Below, one piece after another: positions 9,524 to 21,510 of a stretch of 64,000 bases of DNA. The position numbers and the translations under genes were made by a program. Source of the stretch: Alcanivorax profundi (GTDB lineage Bacteria > Pseudomonadota > Gammaproteobacteria > Pseudomonadales > Alcanivoracaceae); assembly GCF_003597125.1 (NCBI RefSeq), contig NZ_QYYA01000002.1, positions 496,001 through 560,000 on the forward strand. The letters are read 5' to 3'. How positions within the stretch are numbered: the stretch's first letter is position 1; each line of letters starts with the position of its first letter. Below the pieces are notes generated by a model. That model was given only the letters and a program-made list of their open reading frames with translations, was not told the origin of the DNA and ran no database searches.

Positions 9524-9973
9524 TCAGAAAGCCGCCCTGGCGTCCACATCCAGCTGCGCAGGCAGCGGCGGAAACTCCCCCAGCATGCCAAAATCCAATG
9601 CGGGCACGACCGGGTTGGTTTGATAATTCGGATACACCAACCGGCAATGCAACATTTCCACCCCCCCCACCGTTTCCAGTGCACAAGCGGCACTGGTATC
9701 CAGATCACGGAGGCTCGGTGGCAACTGCGCCACCAACGCAGCCAATGCTGTGTTTGCGCGTGTCGTCACTGCGCTACCCAGATTGTCTGAAAACCGGGAG
9801 CGGTCGAGGTAGAGCGCGGTCTCGACCGCGCCATCCACCGCGCTCTGCATACGATACTGTGCGAAAAAGGTCAGGCCGTATACCGCCGAACCGTAGAGCA
9901 TGGCTACCACGAACGGAAACAGCATAAGGAATTCGAGCGCAACCGCGCCGGATTCAGGGTAACGACCTTTCAC
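9524..9973 (-). CDS. tadE: TadE-like pseudopilin
   Basis: 149 residues. The N-terminus (ESGAVALEFLMLFPFVVAML) is the TadE signature: a short leader, a Gly-Ala junction with a downstream glutamate, then a hydrophobic helix. TadE proteins are processed by the Flp prepilin peptidase and act as minor pseudopilins. The start is GTG at 9973. It lies between flp and cpaB, and only one TadE is present. Two cysteines in the C-terminal half (AACALETVGG... and LHCRLVYPN) could form a disulfide. Confidence 0.85.
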   Translation of the reverse strand: MKGRYPESGAVALEFLMLFPFVVAMLYGSAVYGLTFFAQYRMQSAVDGAVETALYLDRSRFSDNLGSAVTTRANTALAALVAQLPPSLRDLDTSAACALETVGGVEMLHCRLVYPNYQTNPVVPALDFGMLGEFPPLPAQLDVDARAAF

Positions 9974-10000
9974 GTGAAGATGCCCTTCAAGATACCGGGA

Positions 10001-10231
10001 TCAGGTCCCGCCGCCGCCATTTGAGGCATCGGAAAACAGGTCGGAAAATGCGCTATTCAGGGCGTCCTGTACCGTGGTGTTGGTTGCCAGTACGCCAATG
10101 ATGGTGATCAGGGCGGCTGCCAGCACGATATATTCCAGTGCACTGGCTCCACGCTGGTGCCGTGCCGTGCCGGAAACCCCACCATACAACCGCATCAAAA
10201 CGGCGTGGTAGAACTGCTTGATACTGCTCAT
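10001..10231 (-). CDS. flp: Flp-family major pilin
   Basis: 76 residues. The processing site and start of the mature pilin read RG-ASALEYIVLAAALITIIG, with the Glu-Tyr pair diagnostic of Flp/Fap pilins at mature positions 5-6. Mature length would be about 49 residues, with a glycine-rich end (SNGGGGT). It is the first gene of the Tad operon, with GGGAG 7 bases before the ATG. The 30-residue leader is longer than in many Flp pilins. Confidence 0.92.
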   Translation of the reverse strand: MSSIKQFYHAVLMRLYGGVSGTARHQRGASALEYIVLAAALITIIGVLATNTTVQDALNSAFSDLFSDASNGGGGT

Positions 10232-10558
10232 GGGTACTCTCCCTTCATTTCCCTATGTTATGCGCTTCATATGCGCAAATATGAATCCAATACTGAAATG
10301 CTATTCGCGTCTTGTGAAAGCTACAAGCAACAGTCCGTTGGCTTTATGTAGCTGAATCAATAACACGCCTTGGCGGCCGCAATCTCAAGGGGCACGTGCG
10401 ATCCGGCGCTAATTGGAGTCATCTTGGCGACAAGCGGTATCACTTTCAAAATGTGACACATGTCTCAATTTGCATCAAGACGTCACTCCTGCCCGCAAAC
10501 CGTCGACGCCCACCCTGACGGCAACAACAATCCTGGCGAAACAGACAAATGTCGCCCA
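10232..10558. promoter_or_regulatory. Upstream region of the Tad operon
   Basis: Roughly 330 bases with no credible gene. It must contain the flp promoter, reading to the minus strand, but I cannot fix a convincing -35/-10 pair. The region is AT-richer than its surroundings near 10240-10360. It holds a 7-bp inverted repeat AGCTACA/TGTAGCT (10319-10353) and a CRP/Vfr-like site at 10452-10467. Confidence 0.5.
10452..10467. promoter_or_regulatory. Candidate CRP/Vfr-like binding site
   Basis: TGTGACACATGTCTCA matches the CRP pattern TGTGA-N6-TCACA at 9 of 10 defined positions. It lies about 220 bases upstream of the flp start codon. A single near-match is weak evidence and the distance would suit an upstream activator only if the promoter is far from the gene. 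Confidence 0.35.
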
Positions 10559-10590
10559 TAAAAAAACCCGGGCGCTGCCCGGGTTTTTCC
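10559..10590 (-). terminator. Terminator of the rpmB-rpmG operon
   Basis: AAAAACCCGGGC and its complement GCCCGGGTTTTT flank a 3-base loop. A tract on both sides makes it bidirectional. It lies 35 bases downstream of rpmG on the minus strand. Confidence 0.9.
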
Positions 10591-10624
10591 GTCCGTATTG
10601 CCAGGTGGAACCCTATCGATCAAA

Positions 10625-10792
10625 TTACTTGATCTTGGCTTCCTTGTAGGCAACGTGCTTGCGCACAACCGGATCGTACTTCTTGGTTTCCATCTTTTCG
10701 GGATGGAGACGCTTGTTCTTGGTGGTGGTGTAGAAATGGCCAGTGCCCGCAGAGGACACCAGACGAATCTTTTCGCGAATCGGACCAGCCAT
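10625..10792 (-). CDS. rpmG: 50S ribosomal protein L33
   Basis: 55 residues: [20 protein letters not shown], then [20 protein letters not shown] and a basic tail ending KEAKIK. This matches proteobacterial L33 over its full length. It is the cysteine-free form without CXXC zinc motifs, so it does not need zinc. The start ATG at 10792 follows AAGGAG. It is co-transcribed with rpmB, 22 bases upstream, and closed by the terminator at 10559-10590. Confidence 0.97.
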   Translation of the reverse strand: MAGPIREKIRLVSSAGTGHFYTTTKNKRLHPEKMETKKYDPVVRKHVAYKEAKIK

Positions 10793-10814
10793 GGGTTAAC
10801 TCCTTAATTCAGTC

Positions 10815-11051
10815 TTAAACGCGTTCGCCGCGGGCACGGATTTCCGCCAGAACGGAATCGATGCCTTTCTTGTCGATAATGCGCATACCCTTGGAGCTGA
10901 CGCGCAGGCGAACGAAACGCTTCTCGGACTCAACCCAGAAACGGTGATGATGCAGATTCGGCTCAAAACGACGCTTGGTTTTGATGTGCGAATGCGAAAT
11001 GTTGTTGCCCGTTACAGGGCGCTTACCGGTCACCTGGCAAACTTTGGACAT
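10815..11051 (-). CDS. rpmB: 50S ribosomal protein L28
   Basis: 78 residues beginning [20 protein letters not shown], followed by the family motif [20 protein letters not shown]. Only one cysteine (C5) remains, so this is the zinc-independent form, in keeping with the zinc-free L33 next to it. It is the first gene of the rpmB-rpmG operon, with a good sigma-70 promoter at 11108-11136. Confidence 0.97.
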   Translation of the reverse strand: MSKVCQVTGKRPVTGNNISHSHIKTKRRFEPNLHHHRFWVESEKRFVRLRVSSKGMRIIDKKGIDSVLAEIRARGERV

Positions 11052-11107
11052 TGTCTTGCTCCGTAAATCTTCTTGCGGGGGACGGTAGAGCCCCGGAAAA
11101 GGCGCGT

Positions 11108-11136
11108 TTTATACCAGTACGCTGGTCAGGATTCAA
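11108..11136 (-). promoter_or_regulatory. Sigma-70 promoter of rpmB-rpmG
   Basis: On the minus strand, TTGAAT (-35), a 17-base spacer and TATAAA (-10) lie about 57 bases before the rpmB start. This is one of the best sigma-70 matches in the window and fits a highly expressed ribosomal protein operon. Confidence 0.75.
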
Positions 11137-11289
11137 GCGCTATCTTGGATCCACGCCCGGATTCACCAACATTCAATGGGTTACGATGGCTGCCACAAAC
11201 CCCGCGGAGATCGACCTTCGCCGAAAACCCAAACGCAGATCAGCCGAAGGGGTGAGCGCAACGAGCCATTTCCGCCACTCAGCCCCTGG

Positions 11290-11964
11290 TTAAAGCGCCC
11301 CACGGGAGGCCAACGAGACCCAGCCTCCGTCACCGATCACCAGGTGGTCCAGCACACGGATATCCACCAGCCCCAGAGCCTCCACCAGTCGCCGGGTAAT
11401 CGCGTGGTCCGCCTGGCTCGGTTCGGCAACCCCGGAAGGGTGATTATGGGACAGGATCACCGCCGCGGCGTTGAGCTCCATCGCACGCCGTACCACTTCA
11501 CGGGGATACACCGCCGCCGCATCAATGGTGCCCTGAAACAGCTTTTCGAAAGCAATCAGCCGATGCTTGTTGTCCAGAAACAGGCAGGCAAACACCTCAT
11601 AGGGCAAACCGCGCAGGCGGGCCGTCAGTAATTGCCCGGCCTTGTCCGGATTATCCAGGGGCATGCCACGCTCCAGCGGTTCCGCCAGATAGCGCCGCCC
11701 CAGCTCCAGCGCCGCCAGCAACAATGCACGGCGGGCCACCCCCATCCCCGGCAGCCGCGCCATCACCTCCGGGCTGCTGTCCAACATCGCCCGCAACCCC
11801 CCGCCAGCAGCCAGCTGCTGGCGGGCCAGGTCCACTGCCGTGACACCTCGCAGACCAGTGCGCAAGAAGATCGCCAGCAGCTCTGCATCACTGAGTGATT
11901 CGGCCCCACGGCTTAGCAGCTTTTCCCTGGGCCGCTCATCCACGGGCCAGTCAGTAATCGCCAT
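11290..11964 (-). CDS. radC: RadC family JAB-domain protein
   Basis: 224 residues. The N-terminal helix-hairpin-helix-like part ([34 protein letters not shown]) is followed by the RadC JAB/MPN domain with the metal motif [15 protein letters not shown]. Despite the name, a direct repair role is not established; a metallo-hydrolase fold is. It lies between rpmB and coaBC as in Pseudomonas, and diverges from the PilJ-domain gene at 12157. Confidence 0.92.
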   Translation of the reverse strand: MAITDWPVDERPREKLLSRGAESLSDAELLAIFLRTGLRGVTAVDLARQQLAAGGGLRAMLDSSPEVMARLPGMGVARRALLLAALELGRRYLAEPLERGMPLDNPDKAGQLLTARLRGLPYEVFACLFLDNKHRLIAFEKLFQGTIDAAAVYPREVVRRAMELNAAAVILSHNHPSGVAEPSQADHAITRRLVEALGLVDIRVLDHLVIGDGGWVSLASRGAL

Positions 11965-12156
11965 TACGCTCCCCTGAAGTGATCAAAACGCCCCTTTATG
12001 CACCAGCAGTGGGCGGCAATGGCGCGCCAAAAAGGCCCGCTTTATCGCTGCCAGCCACCAACTCATTGATTTTCATAGCAACACACCACTGGCCCAGTCC
12101 TTGCTCCACCCCTGTCGTCAACGCCCGCACAAACAACAACAGCATGAGATACGACC

Positions 12157-12942
12157 ATGAAACGCCTGCTCCTTCCGCTTGTTGCCCTGCTCCTGCCCCT
12201 GCTTATCCCGACTCCGGTCATGGCTATCAATGATGCCGAAGCCGTCAACATTTCAGGGCGCCAGCGCATGCTCACCCAGCGAATGATGAAGAACCACTTG
12301 CTGATTGGCGCAGAAATCCAGACCGATAAAGCCCAGCGGCAACTGGACGAAGCCGTCGCTCTGTTTGAAGAACAGCTGCTGATGCTACGCGACTACAGCC
12401 CCACGGCTGCCATCGACAGCAAACTGGATACCGTAGAGGCCCTGTGGTTTCCGCACCGGCTACGCATCATCAGCGCCCCCAGCAAGACCGGCGCCTCCCT
12501 GCTGATGGAGGACAACCTGGCGCTTCTGAAAGCCTGTGATGACGTGGTCAAAGCCATCGAAGCCCACTCCGGGATCGACAGTGCCCGGCTCGTTAACCTC
12601 TCCGGCCGCCAGCGCATGCTCTCGCAGAAGATCGCCAAGGTGTACGTGGCACGCGCCTGGCGGGTCCGCTCCGACAGCCTGAAGCAGGAACTGGATGATG
12701 CCATCACCCTGTTCGACCGCTCCCTCAACGAACTGGAAAGCTATCCCAGCAACACCGACGAGCTACGTGACGCCCTGCAACGGGTACGCAATCAATGGGA
12801 CTTCTCACGCACCGGCTTCCAGCTGGAAGACAGTGGCCGCTACGTCCCCACGATAATCGCCGTGACCACCGATTCCATCCTCTCGCGCATGGATGCCATT
12901 ACCTTCCAGTACCAGAATCTCATGCAGCAGAACGTGCATTAA
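12157..12942 (+). CDS. Secreted protein with two PilJ-type sensor domains
   Basis: 261 residues with a signal peptide (residues 1-23, ending PTPVMA). The mature part is an internal duplication: NISGRQRMLTQRMMKNHLL near 32-50 and NLSGRQRMLSQKIAKVYVA near 147-165. This is the core of the type IV pili methyl-accepting chemotaxis N-terminal (PilJ) domain, also found in nitrate sensors such as NarX. No membrane anchor, HAMP or signalling domain follows, so the protein is probably a free periplasmic ligand-binding protein. The ligand and partner are unknown. Confidence 0.8.
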   Translation: MKRLLLPLVALLLPLLIPTPVMAINDAEAVNISGRQRMLTQRMMKNHLLIGAEIQTDKAQRQLDEAVALFEEQLLMLRDYSPTAAIDSKLDTVEALWFPHRLRIISAPSKTGASLLMEDNLALLKACDDVVKAIEAHSGIDSARLVNLSGRQRMLSQKIAKVYVARAWRVRSDSLKQELDDAITLFDRSLNELESYPSNTDELRDALQRVRNQWDFSRTGFQLEDSGRYVPTIIAVTTDSILSRMDAITFQYQNLMQQNVH

Positions 12943-13074
12943 GGTACTGGATTGGCGGGGAGTCCCTTAGCACTCCCCTTAGTGCTACCCTATGCGCCTG
13001 AATTATTCGCCGTTCGCGGGCTCCGTGGCAGGAGAGATTTGCCATGATTGCCGTCAGCCATTAAGGGTTTTTGC

Positions 13075-14274
13075 ATGCAACGTCTGGTCAACAAGCGCAT
13101 CCTCCTGGGAGTCACCGGTGGCATCGCCGCCTATAAGGCCGCCGATCTGGTCCGCCGCCTTCAGGACGCGGGAGCTCAGGTCCGGGTCGTGATGACCCAG
13201 GGCGCCTGCGAGTTCATTACCCCATTGACCATGCAGGCGCTATCCGGCCACCCGGTTCATACCACCCTGCTGGACCCGGCTGCCGAGGCCGCCATGGGCC
13301 ACATTGAACTGGCTCGCTGGGCCGACCTGGTGTTAATTGCTCCAGCATCTGCCAATTTCATGGCGCGCCTGGCCCATGGGCACGGCAACGATTTGCTCTC
13401 CACCCTGTGTCTGGCAACGGGCGCCCCCATTGCCATCGCGCCGGCCATGAACCAGCAAATGTGGGCGGACACCAGCACCCAGAAGAACCTGCTTATCCTG
13501 CAAGAGAAAGGCATTCATGTTTTCGGCCCCGGTTCCGGAAGCCAGGCCTGCGGCGATGTGGGCGCAGGGCGCATGCTGGAACCCCTGGAGATCATCCAGC
13601 AGGCCGCCGAAGTGTTCGATTACTCCCTGCTCACCGGCAAACATGTGGTCATCACCGCCGGCCCCACCCGGGAAGCCATCGACCCGGTGCGCTACATCAC
13701 CAACAAGAGCTCCGGGAAAATGGGCTTTGCGCTGGCAGAGGCCGCCGCCGAAGCTGGCGCTCGCGTCACCCTGATTGCCGGACCGGTGAATCTGCCCACG
13801 CCCAACCGGGTGGATCGGATTGATGTGGTGCGCGCAGTGGATATGTACGAGACCTGTATGGAGGTAGTCGAAACAGGCTGTGACGTCTTTATCGCCACCG
13901 CTGCCGTAGCCGACTATCGCCCCACCGTGACAGCCGATCACAAGATCAAGAAGTCCACCGAAGAAATCCATCTGACACTGGTGAAAAACCCCGACATCGT
14001 TGCCTCTGTAGCTGAACACAACAAGCGGCCCTTCACTGTCGGTTTTGCCGCCGAGACCCAGGATGTCATGGCCTATGCCCAGGGCAAGCTGGTCAACAAG
14101 AAACTGGACATGATTGCCACCAACGACGTCTCGGGCAGTAACGTGGGATTCAACAGCGACAACAATGCCCTCACCGTGATTTGGCCTGGCGGCCACAAGG
14201 TGCTGCCACTGGCATCCAAGACACAAATCGCCAAACAGCTTATTGAACTGATTGCGATCCGGTATAAAGACTGA
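13075..14274 (+). CDS. coaBC: Bifunctional phosphopantothenoylcysteine decarboxylase/synthetase
   Basis: 399 residues. The N-terminal flavin decarboxylase (CoaC) has [19 protein letters not shown] and APAMNQQMW; the C-terminal synthetase (CoaB) has [20 protein letters not shown] and KIKKS near 300. Together they make phosphopantetheine for coenzyme A. I chose ATG at 13075, with AGGG 7 bases upstream; an in-frame TTG at 13048 adds nine residues without homology. It is followed by dut, as in many proteobacteria. Confidence 0.95.
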   Translation: MQRLVNKRILLGVTGGIAAYKAADLVRRLQDAGAQVRVVMTQGACEFITPLTMQALSGHPVHTTLLDPAAEAAMGHIELARWADLVLIAPASANFMARLAHGHGNDLLSTLCLATGAPIAIAPAMNQQMWADTSTQKNLLILQEKGIHVFGPGSGSQACGDVGAGRMLEPLEIIQQAAEVFDYSLLTGKHVVITAGPTREAIDPVRYITNKSSGKMGFALAEAAAEAGARVTLIAGPVNLPTPNRVDRIDVVRAVDMYETCMEVVETGCDVFIATAAVADYRPTVTADHKIKKSTEEIHLTLVKNPDIVASVAEHNKRPFTVGFAAETQDVMAYAQGKLVNKKLDMIATNDVSGSNVGFNSDNNALTVIWPGGHKVLPLASKTQIAKQLIELIAIRYKD

Positions 14275-14296
14275 ATCCAACCACAAGGACACACCG

Positions 14297-14749
14297 ATGA
14301 AACTGCAGTACCGGGTTCTGGACCCCCGCCTTGGCGACAGCATCCCTTTGCCCCACTACGCGACCGATGGCTCTGCGGGACTGGATCTGCGCGCCATGGT
14401 CAAGGAACCCCTCACCCTTGCTCCCGGTGACACCCAGTTACTACCCACAGGCATGTCTATCCATATTAGCGATCCCGGCTTCGCCGGCATGATCCTGCCC
14501 CGCTCCGGGCTGGGCCACAAACACGGCATTGTGCTCGGCAATCTGGTGGGGCTGATCGACTCCGATTACCAGGGAGAGCTGATGGTATCCTGCTGGAATC
14601 GCGGCCAGCAGCCCTTCACCATCGAAGCCGGCGAGCGCATTGCCCAATTGGTGATTGTCCCGGTCATGCAGGTAGAACTCGAACAGGTCGACAACTTCAG
14701 CGCCAGCGAAAGGGGAAGCGGGGGCTTTGGTCACAGCGGCCGCCATTAA
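14297..14749 (+). CDS. dut: Deoxyuridine 5'-triphosphate nucleotidohydrolase
   Basis: 150 residues, a normal length. All five dUTPase motifs are present, including [10 protein letters not shown] (1), [10 protein letters not shown] (2), [11 protein letters not shown] (3), GERIAQLVI (4) and the P-loop-like [10 protein letters not shown] (5). The trimeric enzyme hydrolyses dUTP to dUMP, keeping uracil out of DNA. ATG at 14297 has AAGGA upstream. It lies 22 bases after coaBC and 38 before algC. Confidence 0.97.
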   Translation: MKLQYRVLDPRLGDSIPLPHYATDGSAGLDLRAMVKEPLTLAPGDTQLLPTGMSIHISDPGFAGMILPRSGLGHKHGIVLGNLVGLIDSDYQGELMVSCWNRGQQPFTIEAGERIAQLVIVPVMQVELEQVDNFSASERGSGGFGHSGRH

Positions 14750-14787
14750 TAATAACGTCCTTAAGAGACGGGTTTCTGGAGGGGATA

Positions 14788-18209
<3,422 letters not shown>

Positions 18210-18224
18210 GCACAAACAACCCGA

Positions 18225-18252
18225 GCAAGGTGCCAGGGGGAAGGCACCTTGC
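18225..18252 (+). other. Hairpin between argB and slmA
   Basis: GCAAGGTGCC and GGCACCTTGC form a 10-bp stem with an 8-base loop just after argB. No T tract follows, so termination would be weak; it may protect the argB mRNA end or attenuate read-through to slmA. Confidence 0.5.
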
Positions 18253-18300
18253 CATCAGATGCATCGCTACAACAGAACAATCACTGGGGAACGACGATTC

Positions 18301-18885
18301 ATGACAGACAAGAAACCGTCTCGCAAAGAGCAGATCCTGCAGTCGCTCGCCCACATGCTGGAAGCCGAACCCGGAGGGCGGATTACCACCGCCGGGCTGG
18401 CCCGCGAAGTGGGTGTCTCCGAGGCGGCCCTCTACCGGCATTTTCCCAGCAAGGCGAAAATGTTCGAAGGGCTGATCAGTTTTATTGAAGAAGCGATTTT
18501 CTCGCGGATCAATCGCATCACCGAAGACGGCAGCGCCGCCAGTCAGGTGGAGCAGATTCTCGCACTGATGCTGGCCTTCACCGAGCGCAACCCGGGCATT
18601 ACCCGACTGCTCACCGGTGATGCCCTTACCGGTGAAAACGAGCGCCTGCACCAACGTATCCAGCAGTTCTACGACCGCGTGGAGACCCAGCTCAAACAGG
18701 TATTGCGCGACGCGGAATTCAAGGAAGGGCTACGCACCCAGGCCACCCCCACGATCACCGCCAACTTGCTGCTGGCCGTAGTGGAAGGCCGCATTGCCCA
18801 GTTTGTACGTTCCGGTTTCAAGCAGAAACCCAGCCAGGACTGGCCCGCTCAATGGGAGCTACTGGCCCCCACCCTGTTCCGCTGA
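18301..18885 (+). CDS. slmA: Nucleoid occlusion factor SlmA (TetR family)
   Basis: 194 residues, near the usual 198. The helix-turn-helix lies in residues ~28-55 (ITTAGLAREVGVSEAALYRH), followed by FPSKAKMFEGLISFIEEAIF, which closely matches SlmA. SlmA binds DNA sites across the chromosome and blocks FtsZ ring formation over the nucleoid. The ATG at 18301 gives the N-terminus MTDKKPSRKEQIL. It sits downstream of argB, a common neighbourhood among gammaproteobacteria. Confidence 0.9.
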   Translation: MTDKKPSRKEQILQSLAHMLEAEPGGRITTAGLAREVGVSEAALYRHFPSKAKMFEGLISFIEEAIFSRINRITEDGSAASQVEQILALMLAFTERNPGITRLLTGDALTGENERLHQRIQQFYDRVETQLKQVLRDAEFKEGLRTQATPTITANLLLAVVEGRIAQFVRSGFKQKPSQDWPAQWELLAPTLFR

Positions 18886-18889
18886 ACGC

Positions 18890-18908
18890 CGCCCGGCCTT
18901 GCCGGGCG
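18890..18908. terminator. Hairpin between convergent slmA and vWA genes
   Basis: CGCCCGGC and GCCGGGCG make an 8-bp GC stem with a 3-base loop in the 49-base gap between two convergent genes. The flanks are AT-rich (AAATTCAT) but lack a proper T tract, so this is a likely but not classic terminator. Confidence 0.55.
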
Positions 18909-18934
18909 AAATTCATCACGGGGCACACCGGCCC

Positions 18935-20620
18935 TCAGATGTCCCGGCTGACCTGCGCCTGACGCAGCAACTGCACAAACTCACTCCGATAACCATACGG
19001 ATCTTCGCCGCGATTGTTCTGTGCCAATGCAATCGCCTCCTCCAGGGTCCAGTTGCCGCTGAACTTGCTGCCCTTGATGATCTGGGCAGCGCCCGCCACC
19101 GCCACAGCAAATTCCACCTCCTGGCGAGCCTCTGCAGAAAGGGCCGGCTGGCTCATGGCTACCGGGGTCTGTAGCAGTCGGGAACGGGATTCCCCCGGCC
19201 GCTTATAACGCAACTTGATGAACGCATACTCGTTGCTCTGCGCCCCTGCGGTCGCCGCATTCTCCCTGGCACCATAACGCGGGGGGTCGATTAACGGCGT
19301 CTTGTCTGCCGGGGTAATTTCGTAAAGCGCCGTGACGGTATGGCCAGCACCGATCTCCCCGGCGTCCACGCTGTCGTTATTGAAATCTTCACGCTCCAGC
19401 GCGCGGGTTTCGTAACCCAGCAAACGGTACTCCTGCACGGTGGCCGGGTTGAACTCCACCTGAATTTTCACGTCTTCAGCAATGGTGAACAGCGACGAGG
19501 TTGATTCTGTTACCAGCACCTTGCGCGCTTCGTTGAGGTTATCGATATAGGCCGCCACCCCGTTGCCGTTCTGGGCCAGGGTCTGCATCAAATGATCGTT
19601 ATAGTTGCCCTGGCCAAACCCCAGGACAGACAGGTAAATGCCCTTCTCGCGCTGGCGACTGACCAGCGCCTCCAGTGACCGCGGGTCTGTAACGCCAACA
19701 TTGAAATCACCATCGGTGGCAAGAATCACTCGATTGATGGCCTTCTCATCAAAGTGTTGTTCTGCCAGCTGATACGCCAGCTGGATACCCTCCCCTCCAG
19801 CGGTAGAGCCGCCCACCTGCAAGCGGCTCAGGGCCTGGGTAATCGCCGTACGGTCTTTCACGGCCGTGGGCGGCAGTACCACCCCGGAGGCCCCGGCATA
19901 CACCACAATGGCCACGCTATCCTCGGGGTGCATGTCCTTGACCATCATCGATAACGATTGCTGTAGCAGTGGCAGCTTGTCCGGCGCGCCCATGCTGCCG
20001 GAGACATCAAGCAGGAAAACCAGATTGGCGCGGGGACGGCTGGAGGCGTCCACCTGATAACCCTTGATGCCGATATGCACCAGCTTGTTGCCTGCAGTCC
20101 AGGGTGATTCCACCACTGTCACCCCGGTGCTGAACGGTGTATCCGGGCTGGCCGGGGCGGTGTAGTCATAATCGAAATAGTTGACCCACTCCTCCAGGCG
20201 CACTGCGTCCGGAGTCGGCAGCCGCCCCTCGTTGATCATCCGCCGGGAGAAGCTGTAGGACGCGGTATCCACATCAATGGAAAACGTCGACACCGGATCA
20301 ACAGAAGCCTGCTTGACGGTGTTTTCTTCAACCGCCTCAAAGCGGTCACGGGACGGCTGCGGCAGGGGCTGCGGCGCCGGCATCGCCATCATTTTGGCCT
20401 GCGGCTGCATCCGCGCCGGTGAGGCCATGGCATCCACCAGCAGCTGCTCTCGTTGGGCCGGTTGGCCCGTCTGACTGTCCGCCAGCGTTTCCTGGCCGCC
20501 GTTTTGGCAACCCGCGCTCAACAGCGTCAGGACCCCCGTACACAAGCCCACAGCCAGTGGACCAGAGGGCATCAGGGAACGGTAACGTTGCAGCGTTGCA
20601 ATGGGACGGGTAAGGCTCAT
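18935..20620 (-). CDS. von Willebrand factor A lipoprotein (YfbK/DUF3520 type)
   Basis: 561 residues. LTLLSAGC near residue 40 is a lipobox, so the protein is probably lipid-anchored after a long n-region. A N-terminal vWF-associated domain (FSIDVDTASYSFSRRMINEG) precedes the vWA domain with an intact MIDAS (LDVSGSMGAPDK), then a C-terminal DUF3520 region. I chose ATG at 20620 because GGAG lies 6 bases upstream. E. coli YfbK is of this type; function is unknown. It is the third gene after a sigma factor and a membrane protein. Confidence 0.85.
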   Translation of the reverse strand: MSLTRPIATLQRYRSLMPSGPLAVGLCTGVLTLLSAGCQNGGQETLADSQTGQPAQREQLLVDAMASPARMQPQAKMMAMPAPQPLPQPSRDRFEAVEENTVKQASVDPVSTFSIDVDTASYSFSRRMINEGRLPTPDAVRLEEWVNYFDYDYTAPASPDTPFSTGVTVVESPWTAGNKLVHIGIKGYQVDASSRPRANLVFLLDVSGSMGAPDKLPLLQQSLSMMVKDMHPEDSVAIVVYAGASGVVLPPTAVKDRTAITQALSRLQVGGSTAGGEGIQLAYQLAEQHFDEKAINRVILATDGDFNVGVTDPRSLEALVSRQREKGIYLSVLGFGQGNYNDHLMQTLAQNGNGVAAYIDNLNEARKVLVTESTSSLFTIAEDVKIQVEFNPATVQEYRLLGYETRALEREDFNNDSVDAGEIGAGHTVTALYEITPADKTPLIDPPRYGARENAATAGAQSNEYAFIKLRYKRPGESRSRLLQTPVAMSQPALSAEARQEVEFAVAVAGAAQIIKGSKFSGNWTLEEAIALAQNNRGEDPYGYRSEFVQLLRQAQVSRDI

Positions 20621-20736
20621 GTCGATCTCCATCAAGGTCGGTTTCCTTAATGAGACGGACAGCCTGGACAATTGCTTCAGGAACTGTGACCCGTTTTCGA
20701 AGGAACCTGCGACAACAAGACGTTACCCTGCGATTG

Positions 20737-21510
20737 CTATTGCCCCACGGCCTGCCGTGCCATCTGTATCAGCTGTTCCCCCAGAGCACATGCGTCTGCG
20801 GTCAAGCCCGGCTCCAGCGGCGATAATGGGGCGGGATAATCCTGGCGGGACAGTGTAAGCCGTTGCAGAAACGTCTCCGCCGCCGCCACAGAACAGTCCT
20901 CTTGCTGCAAGTGCCGAAGCGATAGCGCCAATGCCTGGAAACGCCCCTCCGGGCTATCAGAAAGATGCGCCTGATCACCGGCATACACGGCCATGAACCC
21001 ATTCCAATCCGGAACGGGCATCGCCAGAGCCGCCGCCGGGCGTTGTGGCGGCTCAGCCCTGTCTTCGAACGCGAACGACTGATCGGCAGACGATTGCTTG
21101 TGCATCGGGGCGTCCACCTGCGCCCTTGCCTGTGGGGCTGGGTGGGATTCTGCCATGGGCGACGCCGGCGGAGAGAACTCCTGGGGCGGGTCATTCACAA
21201 ACACCAACACACCCGCCAGCAGCACACTGGCCGCCGCCCCGGCCATGGCGAAACGCCGCCAGACACCCTGTCGTGCCGCCACCGTCTCCCGGGACTCCAG
21301 CAAGGCCACCCACTGCTGCCGAAGTATATTGCTGTTGGCCAACGCAACCGTCAGCCACTCCTGCTGCGCCGACGTCAGCCGGCCGTCGGCATGAGCGGCG
21401 AGAATCTCATCCGTGGTGGCAAAGCCCTCAAACTCCGGCCTCGACAGCAGGGACGGCTGATCCTGATACCGCAATGCCCTGAACAGGCTTTTTTCTGTTT
21501 CAGGATTCAA
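20737..21510 (-). CDS. Single-pass membrane protein, probable anti-sigma-like factor
   Basis: 257 residues: a cytoplasmic part of ~86 residues, one membrane helix at ~87-105, then a proline- and glutamine-rich extracytoplasmic part. The topology and the 11-base overlap with the upstream sigma-like gene suggest an anti-sigma factor. The cytoplasmic part has no HXXXCXXC zinc motif. FATTDEILAAHADGRLTSAQ resembles short helical segments in anti-sigma N-termini but does not prove the family. The vWA lipoprotein gene follows. The role is inferred from topology and position only. Confidence 0.6.
   Translation of the reverse strand: MNPETEKSLFRALRYQDQPSLLSRPEFEGFATTDEILAAHADGRLTSAQQEWLTVALANSNILRQQWVALLESRETVAARQGVWRRFAMAGAAASVLLAGVLVFVNDPPQEFSPPASPMAESHPAPQARAQVDAPMHKQSSADQSFAFEDRAEPPQRPAAALAMPVPDWNGFMAVYAGDQAHLSDSPEGRFQALALSLRHLQQEDCSVAAAETFLQRLTLSRQDYPAPLSPLEPGLTADACALGEQLIQMARQAVGQ

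Noticed and set aside
10232-10558. Sigma-54 promoter upstream of flp
   Set aside because: No GG-N10-GC core with suitable TGGCAC/TTGC flanks on the minus strand could be found.
13333-14343. 336-codon minus-strand frame opposite coaBC
   Set aside because: Overlaps coaBC and the start of dut, both confidently identified.
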